Part shown: positions 15,254 to 25,400 of the stretch, one piece after another | How positions within the stretch are numbered: the stretch's first letter is position 1 | Layout: each line of letters starts with the position of its first letter | Assembly (NCBI GenBank): GCA_000963575.1 | Contig: CP011077.1 | Location: forward strand, 806,001-870,000 | Source: Klebsiella michiganensis | GTDB taxonomy: Bacteria > Pseudomonadota > Gammaproteobacteria > Enterobacterales > Enterobacteriaceae | Direction of reading: 5' to 3' | Length of the DNA stretch: 64,000 bases | Notes under the pieces: model-generated | Told to the model about the DNA's origin: nothing | What the model saw: the letters and a program-made list of their open reading frames with translations, nothing else | Database searches by the model: none | Translations under genes and position numbers: made by a program

Positions 15254-17659
15254 ATGGCGATGAAAAAGCTCCTCATAGCGTCGCTGCTGTTTAGCAGCGC
15301 CACCGTATACGGTGCAGACGGGTTCGTGGTGAAAGATATTCATTTTGAAGGCCTGCAGCGAGTCGCCGTCGGTGCGGCCCTCCTCAGTATGCCGGTTCGC
15401 GTAGGCGATACCGTCTCTGACGAGGATATCAGTAATACAATCCGCTCACTGTTTGCTACTGGCAACTTTGAAGATGTACGAGTTCTGCGTGATGGCAATA
15501 CGCTGCTTGTGCAGGTCAAAGAGCGTCCAACCATTGCCAGCATTACCTTCTCCGGCAACAAGTCGGTGAAAGATGACATGCTCAAGCAGAACCTCGAAGC
15601 TTCAGGCGTGCGCGTGGGGGAATCCCTTGACCGTACGACCCTGGGCGATATCGAGAAAGGGCTGGAAGATTTCTACTACAGCGTCGGTAAATACAGCGCC
15701 AGCGTTAAAGCTGTCGTTACGCCGCTGCCGCGTAACCGTGTTGACCTGAAACTGGTGTTCCAGGAAGGCGTCTCCGCGAAAATCCAGCAGATCAACATCG
15801 TCGGTAACCATGCGTTTACCACCGATGAGCTGATTTCCCGTTTCCAGCTGCGTGACGAAGTGCCGTGGTGGAACGTCGTCGGCGATCGCAAATACCAGAA
15901 GCAAAAGCTGGCGGGCGACCTTGAAACCCTGCGTAGCTACTATCTGGATCGCGGCTATGCGCGTTTCAATATTGATTCCACGCAGGTGAGCCTGACGCCG
16001 GACAAGAAAAGCATTTATGTGACCATTAACATCACCGAAGGCGAGCAGTACAAGATCGCTGGCGTAGATGTGAAAGGCAATCTGGCCGGGCATTCTGCAG
16101 AAATTGAGAGCCTGACCAAGATGCAGCCGGGTGAGCTATACAACGGCACCAAAGTCACCAAAATGGAAGACGACATTAAGAAACTGCTGGGTCGCTACGG
16201 TTACGCCTATCCGCGCGTACAGACGCAGCCAGAAATTAATGACGCTGACAAAACGGTGAAGTTGCATGTGAACGTCGACTCCGGCAACCGTTACTACGTG
16301 CGTAAGATCCGTTTCGAAGGCAACGACACCAGTAAAGATTCCGTTCTGCGCCGTGAAATGCGTCAGATGGAAGGTGCGTGGCTGGGCAGCAACCTCGTTG
16401 ATGCTGGTAAAGAGCGTCTGAACCGTCTGGGTTACTTCGAGACCGTCGATGTAGATACCCAGCGCGTATCCGGCAGCCCGGATCAGGTTGACGTTGTCTA
16501 TAAAGTTAAAGAGCGTAACACCGGTAGCTTCAACTTCGGCGTTGGCTACGGTACCGAAAGCGGCGTTAGCTTCCAGGTCGGCGTGCAGCAGGATAACTGG
16601 CTGGGTACGGGTTACTCGGTTGGTATCAGCGGCACCAAAAACGATTACCAGACCTACGCGGAACTGTCAGCAACCGATCCGTACTTCACGGTTGACGGCG
16701 TTAGCCTTGGTGGTCGTATCTTCTTCAACGACTTTAAAGCTGATGACGCGGACCTGTCTGACTACACCAACAAGAGCTACGGCGTAGATACGACACTGGG
16801 CTTCCCGGTGAACGAATACAACACGCTGCGTCTCGGTCTGGGTTACGTGCATAACGATCTGTCGAATATGCAGCCACAGATAGCCATGTGGCGCTACCTG
16901 GATTCTGTGGGGCAGCACCCAACTCAGAACGCCAACGACAACAGTTTCTCGGCAGATGACTTTACTCTGAACTATGGTTGGACATACAACAACCTTGACC
17001 GCGGTTACTTCCCGACGGATGGTTCTCGCGTCAACCTGAATGGTAAAGTTACCATTCCGGGTTCTGACAACGAGTTCTACAAAGTGACGTTAGATACGGC
17101 GAGCTACTTCCCGATCAATGACGATCACACGTGGGTTGTGCTGGGCCGTACTCGTTGGGGTTATGGCGATGGTCTGGGCGGTAAAGAACTGCCGTTCTAC
17201 GAGAACTTCTATGCCGGTGGTTCAAGCACCGTGCGTGGTTTCCAGTCGAACAACATTGGTCCAAAAGCCGCTTATTTCGGTCCGAACCAGCGTAACTGTG
17301 GAACCGGTGCCGTGTGTAACTCTAACGATGCGGTGGGTGGTAACGCAATGGGTGTAGCCAGCCTTGAGCTGATTACCCCGACGCCGTTCCTGAGTGAGAA
17401 GTACTCAAACTCTGTTCGTACTTCTCTGTTTGTCGATGCAGGTACCGTTTGGGATACCAAATGGGAGAACACCGACGCGACCAGAGCGGCAGGTATACCT
17501 GATTACAGCACGCCAAGTAACATCCGTATGTCTGCAGGTATTGCGCTGCAGTGGATGTCGCCTCTGGGGCCGCTGGTCTTCTCTTATGCTCAGCCGTATA
17601 AGAAATATGATGGAGACAAGGCAGAACAGTTCCAGTTTAACATTGGTAAAACCTGGTAA
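15254..17659 (+). CDS. bamA: outer membrane protein assembly factor BamA
   Basis: BamA is the central beta-barrel of the BAM complex that inserts outer-membrane proteins. The 801-residue product has a signal peptide cleaved after VYG (residue 20), five POTRA domains (about 21-420) and a 16-strand barrel. VRGF at 660-663 in loop L6 is the essential conserved motif, and the protein ends with FNIGKTW. It is about nine residues shorter than E. coli BamA, mostly in L6 after residue 672, although two cysteines remain there (NCGTGAVCN). It is flanked by rseP and skp as usual. Confidence 0.98.
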   Translation: MAMKKLLIASLLFSSATVYGADGFVVKDIHFEGLQRVAVGAALLSMPVRVGDTVSDEDISNTIRSLFATGNFEDVRVLRDGNTLLVQVKERPTIASITFSGNKSVKDDMLKQNLEASGVRVGESLDRTTLGDIEKGLEDFYYSVGKYSASVKAVVTPLPRNRVDLKLVFQEGVSAKIQQINIVGNHAFTTDELISRFQLRDEVPWWNVVGDRKYQKQKLAGDLETLRSYYLDRGYARFNIDSTQVSLTPDKKSIYVTINITEGEQYKIAGVDVKGNLAGHSAEIESLTKMQPGELYNGTKVTKMEDDIKKLLGRYGYAYPRVQTQPEINDADKTVKLHVNVDSGNRYYVRKIRFEGNDTSKDSVLRREMRQMEGAWLGSNLVDAGKERLNRLGYFETVDVDTQRVSGSPDQVDVVYKVKERNTGSFNFGVGYGTESGVSFQVGVQQDNWLGTGYSVGISGTKNDYQTYAELSATDPYFTVDGVSLGGRIFFNDFKADDADLSDYTNKSYGVDTTLGFPVNEYNTLRLGLGYVHNDLSNMQPQIAMWRYLDSVGQHPTQNANDNSFSADDFTLNYGWTYNNLDRGYFPTDGSRVNLNGKVTIPGSDNEFYKVTLDTASYFPINDDHTWVVLGRTRWGYGDGLGGKELPFYENFYAGGSSTVRGFQSNNIGPKAAYFGPNQRNCGTGAVCNSNDAVGGNAMGVASLELITPTPFLSEKYSNSVRTSLFVDAGTVWDTKWENTDATRAAGIPDYSTPSNIRMSAGIALQWMSPLGPLVFSYAQPYKKYDGDKAEQFQFNIGKTW

Positions 17660-17782
17660 TTTGTTCTGCGCGATGGAACGCAACAGCAGTGAGGCGTTGC
17701 ACCTGTTAACCGCTTAGTCAGTTAGCCGGTGCTCGCAAAAAACAGTGTCTTCGGACGCCTATGGGATGGTAAGGAGTTTATA

Positions 17783-18283
17783 GTGAAAAAGTGGTTAGTT
17801 GCCGCAGGTCTCGGGATTGCTATGGTTGCTTCAGCCGGCGCTCAGGCTGCCTCCAGCATCGCAGTAGTTAACATGGGCAACCTGTTCCAACAGGTCGCAC
17901 AAAATACCGGTGTTTCTAAAACCCTGGAAAATGAGTTCAAAGGCCGCGCCAGCGAACTGCAGGGAATGGAAAACGATCTGCAATCCAAAATGCAGCGCCT
18001 GCAGCGCGATGGTTCAACCATGAAAGCTTCAGATCGCAGCAAAATGGAAAAAGACGTCATGGCTCAGCGCCAGTCCTTCTCCGAAAAAGCGCAGGCTTTT
18101 GAGCAGGATCGTAACCGTCGCTCCAACGAAGAACGCAGCAAGCTGGTCACTCGTATCCAGGCCGCTGTGAAGAAAGTTGCAGATGACAAAGGTTATGATG
18201 TCGTTCTGGATGCAAACACCGTTGCTTATGCAGGTAACGACGTTAAAGACATCACTGCAGACGTACTGAAACAGGTTAAATAA
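17783..18283 (+). CDS. skp: periplasmic chaperone Skp
   Basis: Skp is a trimeric, jellyfish-shaped chaperone that carries unfolded outer-membrane proteins to BAM. The 166-residue product (E. coli 161) has a signal peptide cleaved after AQA, a short beta core, and long charged helices (about 50-130) forming the tentacles; it ends DITADVLKQVK. The start is GTG at 17783 with AAGGAG upstream; an upstream in-frame ATG lacks a ribosome-binding site and would ruin the signal peptide. It is 123 bp after bamA and 3 bp before lpxD. Confidence 0.95.
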   Translation: MKKWLVAAGLGIAMVASAGAQAASSIAVVNMGNLFQQVAQNTGVSKTLENEFKGRASELQGMENDLQSKMQRLQRDGSTMKASDRSKMEKDVMAQRQSFSEKAQAFEQDRNRRSNEERSKLVTRIQAAVKKVADDKGYDVVLDANTVAYAGNDVKDITADVLKQVK

Positions 18284-18286
18284 GTA

Positions 18287-19312
18287 ATGTCTTCAATTCG
18301 ACTGGCTGAATTAGCCCAGCAGTTGGATGCAGAATTGCACGGTGATGGCGATATCGTCATCACCGGCGTCGCATCTATGCAAACTGCCCAGTCTGGCCAC
18401 ATTACGTTCATGGTTAACCCTCGCTATCGTGAACAGCTGGCTGTCTGCCAGGCTTCTGCCGTCGTGATGACCGAAGCCGACCTTCCATACGCTAAGAGCG
18501 CGGCGCTGGTAGTGAAGAATCCCTACCTGACCTATGCCCGTATGGCTCAAATTCTTGATACCACGCCTCAGCCTGCAAGCAACATTGCGTCAAGCGCAGT
18601 GATCGATGCGACGGCGAGGCTTGGCCAAAATGTTTCTGTCGGCGCAAATGCCGTTATCGAATCTGGCGTTGAGCTGGGTGATAACGTGGTGATTGGCGCT
18701 GGCTGCTTCGTAGGCAAAAATACCAAAATTGGCGCAGGTAGCCGTTTATGGGCAAATGTCTCCATCTATCACAACATTGAAATCGGTGCTCAGTGCCTGA
18801 TTCAGTCCAGCACGGTGATTGGTTCCGACGGTTTTGGCTACGCCAACGATCGTGGTAATTGGGTGAAGATCCCTCAGCTCGGCCGGGTGATTATTGGCGA
18901 TCGCGTTGAGATTGGCGCCTGTACGACTATCGATCGCGGTGCGCTGGATGACACGATCATCGGCAATGGTGTTATCATTGATAACCAGTGCCAGATTGCA
19001 CATAACGTTGTGATTGGCGACAATACTGCGGTTGCGGGTGGCGTTATCATGGCAGGCAGCCTGAAAATTGGCCGTTACTGCATGATTGGTGGTGCCAGCG
19101 TAATCAACGGCCATATGGAAATCTGTGACAAGGTGACCGTGACCGGAATGGGAATGGTGATGCGTCCTATCACTGAACCGGGGGTTTACTCCTCGGGTAT
19201 CCCGCTCCAGCCGAACAAAGCGTGGCGTAAAACCGCCGCCCTGGTGATGAACATCGATGAGATGAGCAAACGCTTAAAAGCCATCGAACGTAAGGTCAAT
19301 CAACAAGACTGA
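18287..19312 (+). CDS. lpxD: UDP-3-O-(3-hydroxymyristoyl)glucosamine N-acyltransferase
   Basis: LpxD adds the second 3-hydroxymyristoyl chain in lipid A synthesis, using acyl-ACP. The 341-residue length equals E. coli LpxD. An N-terminal uridine-binding domain (1-100) precedes a left-handed beta-helix of hexapeptide repeats and a C-terminal helical tail. The catalytic base His239 is present in CQIAHNV. It is packed tightly after skp and starts the lpxD-fabZ-lpxA-lpxB run. Confidence 0.97.
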   Translation: MSSIRLAELAQQLDAELHGDGDIVITGVASMQTAQSGHITFMVNPRYREQLAVCQASAVVMTEADLPYAKSAALVVKNPYLTYARMAQILDTTPQPASNIASSAVIDATARLGQNVSVGANAVIESGVELGDNVVIGAGCFVGKNTKIGAGSRLWANVSIYHNIEIGAQCLIQSSTVIGSDGFGYANDRGNWVKIPQLGRVIIGDRVEIGACTTIDRGALDDTIIGNGVIIDNQCQIAHNVVIGDNTAVAGGVIMAGSLKIGRYCMIGGASVINGHMEICDKVTVTGMGMVMRPITEPGVYSSGIPLQPNKAWRKTAALVMNIDEMSKRLKAIERKVNQQD

Positions 19313-19460
19313 TCGTCGCCTGCTCCCTGCGCTGCCGTGTTTCCGGCCATTAGGGCTGGAGCGTGAGCCGCGCTTTTTGATTTGCGGCCTGCTGGCTTTC
19401 TTTGATTGCCGCAGGCCGTGTTATTATTGTCATTTAGAATATTTAGACAGGAAGAGTATT

Positions 19461-19916
19461 TTGACAACTGACACTCATACTCTGCACATTGAAGAGATTT
19501 TAGAGCTTCTGCCGCACCGTTATCCGTTCTTGCTGGTTGACCGCGTGCTGGATTTTGAAGAAGGTCGTTTTCTGCGCGCAGTAAAAAATGTCTCTGTAAA
19601 TGAGCCGTTTTTCCAGGGCCACTTCCCTGGCAAGCCGATTTTCCCGGGCGTATTGATCCTGGAAGCGATGGCGCAGGCTACCGGTATTCTTGCGTTTAAA
19701 AGCGTAGGTAAACTTGAGCCGGGTGAACTGTATTACTTTGCTGGTATTGATGAAGCGCGCTTTAAGCGCCCTGTCGTGCCTGGCGATCAGATGATTATGG
19801 AAGTGACCTTTGAGAAGACTCGTCGTGGTTTGACGCGTTTCAAAGGTGTTGCAATCGTTGACGGTAAGATCGTCTGCGAAGCAACCATGATGTGTGCACG
19901 CAGCCGGGAGGCATAA
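19461..19916 (+). CDS. fabZ: 3-hydroxyacyl-ACP dehydratase FabZ
   Basis: FabZ dehydrates 3-hydroxyacyl-ACP in fatty acid elongation and competes with LpxA for 3-hydroxymyristoyl-ACP, so its placement beside lpxA is meaningful. The 151-residue hot-dog protein is almost identical to E. coli FabZ, with His54 in FQGHFPG and Glu68 in LILEAMAQ. The start is TTG at 19461 with AGGAAGAG upstream, the same rare start as in E. coli. The 148-bp gap after lpxD has an 8-bp GC-rich hairpin near 19384-19420 but no T run. Confidence 0.96.
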   Translation: MTTDTHTLHIEEILELLPHRYPFLLVDRVLDFEEGRFLRAVKNVSVNEPFFQGHFPGKPIFPGVLILEAMAQATGILAFKSVGKLEPGELYYFAGIDEARFKRPVVPGDQMIMEVTFEKTRRGLTRFKGVAIVDGKIVCEATMMCARSREA

Positions 19917-19919
19917 TAC

Positions 19920-20708
19920 GTGATTGATAAGTCCGCCTTTATTCATCCAACAGCCATTGTGGAAGAAGGCGCCATCATTGGTGCTAACGTTCACATTGGT
20001 CCGTTTTGTCTCGTAGGTCCAAACGTTGAAATCGGCGAGGGCACGGTTCTGAAATCTCATGTTGTCGTCAATGGCCACACTAAAATTGGCCGTGATAATG
20101 AGATCTACCAGTTCGCGTCCATCGGTGAAGTTAACCAGGATCTGAAATATGCGGGTGAGCCAACTCGCGTGGAAATTGGCGATCGCAACCGCATTCGCGA
20201 AAGCGTCACCATCCATCGCGGTACGGTGCAAGATGCTGGATTAACGAAGGTGGGAAGCGATAACCTGCTGATGATCAATGCGCACGTTGCGCATGATTGC
20301 CAGATTGGCGATCGCGTTATCCTTGCGAACAACGCAACGCTCGCGGGTCACGTACAAATTGGGGATCACGCCATCATCGGCGGAATGACCGCGGTGCATC
20401 AGTTCTGCATCATCGGCGCTCATGTGATGGTTGGCGGCTGTTCCGGCGTTGCTCAGGACGTTCCACCTTACGTTATTGCGCAGGGCAACCATGCGACGCC
20501 GTTTGGTGTGAACATTGAGGGCCTGAAGCGTCGCGGCTTCAGCAAAGAAGCGCTGCACGCTATTCGTAACGCCTACAAGATCCTCTATCGCAGCGGCAAA
20601 ACGCTTGAAGAGGCGAAGCCGGAAATTGCTGAAATTGCTGCTCAGCATCCGGAAGTGAATGCATTTATTGAATTCTTTGCCCGCTCAACGCGCGGTTTGA
20701 TTCGTTAA
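19920..20708 (+). CDS. lpxA: UDP-N-acetylglucosamine O-acyltransferase
   Basis: LpxA performs the first step of lipid A synthesis, transferring 3-hydroxymyristoyl from ACP to UDP-GlcNAc. The 262-residue product equals E. coli in length; a left-handed beta-helix trimer is expected from the hexapeptide repeats. Catalytic His125 lies in INAHVAHDC. The start is GTG, 3 bp after the fabZ stop, and the stop is directly followed by the lpxB ATG, so translation is probably coupled. Confidence 0.97.
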   Translation: MIDKSAFIHPTAIVEEGAIIGANVHIGPFCLVGPNVEIGEGTVLKSHVVVNGHTKIGRDNEIYQFASIGEVNQDLKYAGEPTRVEIGDRNRIRESVTIHRGTVQDAGLTKVGSDNLLMINAHVAHDCQIGDRVILANNATLAGHVQIGDHAIIGGMTAVHQFCIIGAHVMVGGCSGVAQDVPPYVIAQGNHATPFGVNIEGLKRRGFSKEALHAIRNAYKILYRSGKTLEEAKPEIAEIAAQHPEVNAFIEFFARSTRGLIR

Positions 20709-21857
20709 ATGAAGCCTGGCCGTCCCCTCACGATTGCCCTGGTCGCCGGAGAAACTTCCGGCGATATTCTTGGTGCCGGACTTATTCGTGAACTGAAAGC
20801 TCGCGTGCCTGATGCCCGCTTTGTTGGCGTGGCCGGGCCGCTCATGCAGGCCGAAGGTTGTGAAGCCTGGTATGAAATGGAAGAGCTTGCGGTCATGGGC
20901 ATCGTTGAAGTGCTCGGCCGTTTACGTCGCCTGCTGCAGATCCGCAGCGATCTCACTAAGCGCTTCACCGAGCTGCAGCCCGATGTGTTTGTCGGCATCG
21001 ACGCGCCGGATTTCAATATCACGCTCGAAGGCAACCTCAAGAAGCAAGGGATTCGTACGATCCACTACGTCAGCCCGTCCGTTTGGGCATGGCGGCAAAA
21101 ACGCGTTTTCAAAATTGGCAGAGCGACCGATCTGGTTCTGGCTTTTCTGCCTTTCGAAAAAGCGTTTTACGACCGGTTTAATGTGCCGTGTCGCTTCATT
21201 GGGCATACCATGGCGGACGCCATGCCGCTCGATCCTGATAAAAAGGCGGCTCGCGCGACGTTAGGCATTGCGGCAGATGCAAAATGCCTGGCGCTCTTAC
21301 CCGGCAGCCGTGGCGCTGAGGTCGAAATGCTGAGCGCCGATTTCCTGAGAACCGCTCAATTGCTTCGTAAACGTTGGCCTGCGCTGGAAGTTGTGGTGCC
21401 GCTGGTGAATGCAAAGCGTCGCGAGCAGTTTGAAAAAATTAAGGCTGAGATAGCCCCTGAGCTGCATGTGCATTTGCTGGATGGTAAAGCACGCGAAGCG
21501 ATGATTGCCAGTGACGCGGCGCTCCTGGCATCGGGCACCGCTGCGCTTGAATGTATGCTGGCGAAATGCCCTATGGTCGTTGGCTATCGCATGAAGCCAT
21601 TTACTTTTTGGCTGGCAAAGCGTCTGGTGAAAACCGATTACGTTTCCCTGCCTAATCTCCTGGCGGGCCGCGAGCTGGTTAAAGAGCTGCTGCAAAACGA
21701 GTGTGAGCCTATCGGGTTAGCGTGTGCGCTGGAGCCGCTGCTGGAAGACGGTACTACCAGCCATCAAATGCATGACACCTTCCGGGATTTGCATCAGCAG
21801 ATCCGTTGTAATGCGGACAAACAGGCGGCGGACGCCGTGCTGGAGCTGGCCCAATGA
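20709..21857 (+). CDS. lpxB: lipid A disaccharide synthase
   Basis: LpxB (glycosyltransferase family 19) joins lipid X and UDP-diacylglucosamine to form the lipid A disaccharide at the inner membrane. The 382-residue product matches E. coli LpxB, with the N-terminal GETSGDILGAGL motif and the membrane-facing region VSPSVWAWRQKR. It begins at the base following the lpxA stop codon, and its stop overlaps the rnhB start by four bases. Confidence 0.97.
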   Translation: MKPGRPLTIALVAGETSGDILGAGLIRELKARVPDARFVGVAGPLMQAEGCEAWYEMEELAVMGIVEVLGRLRRLLQIRSDLTKRFTELQPDVFVGIDAPDFNITLEGNLKKQGIRTIHYVSPSVWAWRQKRVFKIGRATDLVLAFLPFEKAFYDRFNVPCRFIGHTMADAMPLDPDKKAARATLGIAADAKCLALLPGSRGAEVEMLSADFLRTAQLLRKRWPALEVVVPLVNAKRREQFEKIKAEIAPELHVHLLDGKAREAMIASDAALLASGTAALECMLAKCPMVVGYRMKPFTFWLAKRLVKTDYVSLPNLLAGRELVKELLQNECEPIGLACALEPLLEDGTTSHQMHDTFRDLHQQIRCNADKQAADAVLELAQ

Positions 21858-22450
21858 TGGAATTTATTTACCCGCATACGCACCTTGTCGCCGGTGTGGA
21901 TGAAGTCGGGCGTGGGCCTTTGGTCGGCGCCGTTGTCACTGCGGCAGTGATCCTCGATCCGGCAAAGCCGATTATTGGGCTGGCGGATTCGAAAAAATTG
22001 TCGGAAAAACGCCGTCTGGCGCTGTATGACGAAATTATCGAAAAGGCATTAAGCTGGAGTCTGGGCCGTGCCGAGCCGGAAGAGATAGACAGCATCAACA
22101 TTCTGCATGCCACGATGCTGGCCATGCAGCGTGCGGTTGCGGGCCTGAGTGTGGTGCCTGAATACGTGCTGATTGACGGCAACCGTTGCCCTGCGCTGCC
22201 TATGCCGTCGCTGGCGGTAGTAAAAGGCGACAGTAGGGTGGCTGAAATCAGCGCGGCATCAATACTTGCCAAAGTCACGCGCGATCGTGAAATGGCCGAG
22301 CTGGATCTCAGCTTCCCACAATACGGTTTTGCTCAACATAAGGGCTACCCAACCGCTTTTCATCTCGAGAAGCTAGCCGAGCATGGTGCCACCCAGCACC
22401 ATCGCCGCAGCTTTGGCCCCGTCAAACGCGCGCTTGGGCTCGTCTCCTGA
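21854..22450 (+). CDS. rnhB: ribonuclease HII
   Basis: RNase HII cuts RNA in RNA-DNA hybrids and nicks at single misincorporated ribonucleotides. The 198-residue product matches E. coli RnhB, with the active-site Asp16-Glu17 in AGVDEVGRGP and another acidic residue in VLIDGNRC. The start overlaps the end of lpxB (ATGATG around the TGA stop). A second, unrelated RNase H (rnhA) is encoded near 53.7-54.2 kb. Confidence 0.97.
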   Translation: MMEFIYPHTHLVAGVDEVGRGPLVGAVVTAAVILDPAKPIIGLADSKKLSEKRRLALYDEIIEKALSWSLGRAEPEEIDSINILHATMLAMQRAVAGLSVVPEYVLIDGNRCPALPMPSLAVVKGDSRVAEISAASILAKVTRDREMAELDLSFPQYGFAQHKGYPTAFHLEKLAEHGATQHHRRSFGPVKRALGLVS

Positions 22451-22484
22451 GCGCGAGTAGCTGATACAAAGTAATTGGTGAGAG

Positions 22485-25400
22485 ATGGCTGAACCACGTT
22501 TCATTCACCTTCGGGTGCACAGCGACTATTCCATGATTGATGGGCTGGCTAAGACCGGGCCGCTGGTAAAAAAAGCCGCGGCGCTGGGGATGCCTGCTCT
22601 CGCTATCACCGATTTCACCAACCTCTGTGGGCTGGTCAAATTCTACGGCTCCGGCCACGGGGCTGGCATCAAGCCGATCATCGGTGCGGACTTCAACGTG
22701 GCCAACGAGCTGTTGGGCGACGAGCTTAGCCATTTGACGGTACTGGCCGCCAACAATGAAGGCTATCAAAATCTCACCTTACTGATTTCTCGGGCCTACC
22801 AGCGCGGCTACGGCGCGGCTGGCCCGATTATCGATCGTGAATGGCTGGTTGAGTTAAACGAGGGGCTGATCTTACTGTCCGGCGGACGCATGGGAGATAT
22901 AGGCAAAAGCCTGCTTCGTGGAAACCAGCCGTTGGTCGATCAATGCCTGGAATTCTGGCAGCAGCATTTTGCCGATCGCTTCTATCTGGAGTTGATTCGC
23001 ACCGGCCGCGTGGACGAAGAGAATTACCTTCACGCCGCCGTGGCGCTGGCCGATGAACGTGGGCTGCCGGTTGTGGCAACCAATGACGTTCGTTTTATTG
23101 ATGCCGGTGACTTTGATGCCCACGAGATCCGCGTCGCGATCCACGATGGCTTCACGCTGGACGATCCTAAACGCCCTCGCAACTACTCCGCTCAGCAGTA
23201 TATGCGCAGTGAAGAGGAGATGTGCGAGCTGTTTTCGGACATTCCGGAAGCGCTGGAAAATAGCGTCGAGATAGCTAAGCGCTGCAATGTTACTGTGCGC
23301 CTGGGCGAGTACTTCCTGCCGCAGTTCCCGACGGGAGAAATGACCACCGAAGACTTCCTGGTCATGAAATCTAAAGAGGGGTTAGAGGAACGTCTTGAGT
23401 TCCTGTTCCCGGACCCGGAAGTTCGTGCTCAAAAACGCCCAGAGTACGATGAGCGTCTGGACATTGAGCTGCAGGTTATCAACCAGATGGGCTTCCCCGG
23501 CTACTTCCTCATCGTGATGGAGTTTATCCAGTGGTCGAAAGATAACGGCGTGCCGGTCGGGCCAGGCCGCGGCTCTGGTGCTGGTTCACTGGTGGCCTAT
23601 GCGCTCAAAATCACCGACCTTGACCCACTTGAATTTGACTTACTGTTTGAACGCTTCCTTAACCCGGAACGTGTTTCGATGCCTGACTTCGACGTCGATT
23701 TCTGTATGGAAAAACGCGACCAGGTGATCGACCACGTTTCCGAGATGTATGGGCGCGAGGCCGTTTCGCAGATCATTACCTTCGGTACAATGGCGGCGAA
23801 GGCGGTTATTCGTGACGTAGGTCGCGTACTCGGCCACCCTTACGGCTTCGTCGATCGCATCTCGAAATTGATCCCGCCCGATCCCGGTATGACGCTGGCA
23901 AAAGCCTTTGAGGCGGAGCCGCAGTTGCCTGAGATCTACGAGGCCGATGAAGAAGTTAAAGCGCTGATCGACATGGCGCGCAAGCTGGAAGGCGTCACGC
24001 GTAACGCCGGTAAGCACGCCGGGGGCGTGGTTATTGCGCCAACCAAAATTACCGATTTTGCGCCGCTTTATTGTGACGATCAGGGGCAGCATCCGGTTAC
24101 CCAGTTCGACAAGAACGACGTTGAATATGCGGGTCTGGTGAAGTTTGACTTCCTCGGGCTGCGAACGCTGACGATCATCGACTGGGCGCTGAAAATGATC
24201 AACCCGCGTCGGGCAAAACAGGGGCTGGAGCCGATTGATATCGCTGCCATCCCGCTCGACGATAAGAAAAGCTTCGACATGCTGCAGCGATCGGAAACCA
24301 CTGCGGTCTTCCAGCTTGAATCTCGCGGCATGAAAGACCTGATAAAGCGTCTGCAGCCCGACTGCTTCGAAGACATGATCGCACTTGTGGCGCTGTTCCG
24401 CCCTGGTCCGCTGCAGTCAGGGATGGTAGATAACTTCATCGACCGTAAGCACGGCCGTGAAGCGATTTCTTATCCGGACGTAGAGTGGCAGCACGAAAGT
24501 CTGAAGCCGGTACTGGAGCCAACCTACGGCATCATCCTGTACCAGGAACAGGTCATGCAGATTGCCCAGGTGCTTTCCGGTTACACCCTCGGCGGCGCGG
24601 ATATGCTGCGTCGTGCGATGGGGAAAAAGAAACCGGAAGAGATGGCCAAGCAGCGCGGCACCTTTGAAGAGGGCGCGATCAAAAACGGCGTCGACGGCGA
24701 GCTGTCGATGAAAATCTTTGACCTGGTAGAGAAATTTGCCGGGTACGGCTTTAACAAATCTCACTCCGCCGCCTATGCTTTGGTTTCGTACCAGACGCTG
24801 TGGCTGAAGGCGCACTATCCGGCAGAGTTTATGGCGGCCGTTATGACCGCCGATATGGATAACACCGAGAAAGTGGTAGGCCTGGTGGATGAATGCTGGC
24901 GCATGGGGCTGAAAGTTCTGTCGCCGGACATTAACTCTGGCCTGTATCATTTCCACGTTAACGATGACGGGGAAATTGTTTACGGCATCGGGGCGATAAA
25001 AGGCGTAGGTGAAGGCCCGATTGAAGCCATTATTGAGGCGCGTAATCAGGGCGGGCATTTCCTCGATCTCTTCGATTTATGCGCGCGCTCCGATATCAAA
25101 AAGCTTAACCGCAGGATTCTGGAAAAACTTATTATGTCCGGGGCTTTTGACCGCCTTGGACCGCACCGTGCTGCACTGATGAACGCTTTGGGTGATGCGC
25201 TGAAAGCGGCCGATCAGCATGCGAAAGCGGAGGCTATCGGCCAGGCGGATATGTTCGGCGTACTGGCAGAAGAGCCAGAGCAGGTCGAAAAATCCTACGC
25301 CAGCGTTATCCCATGGCCGGATCAGGTCGTACTGGAAGGGGAGCGGGAAACGCTTGGGTTGTATCTAACCGGCCACCCGATTAACCAGTACCTGAAAGAA

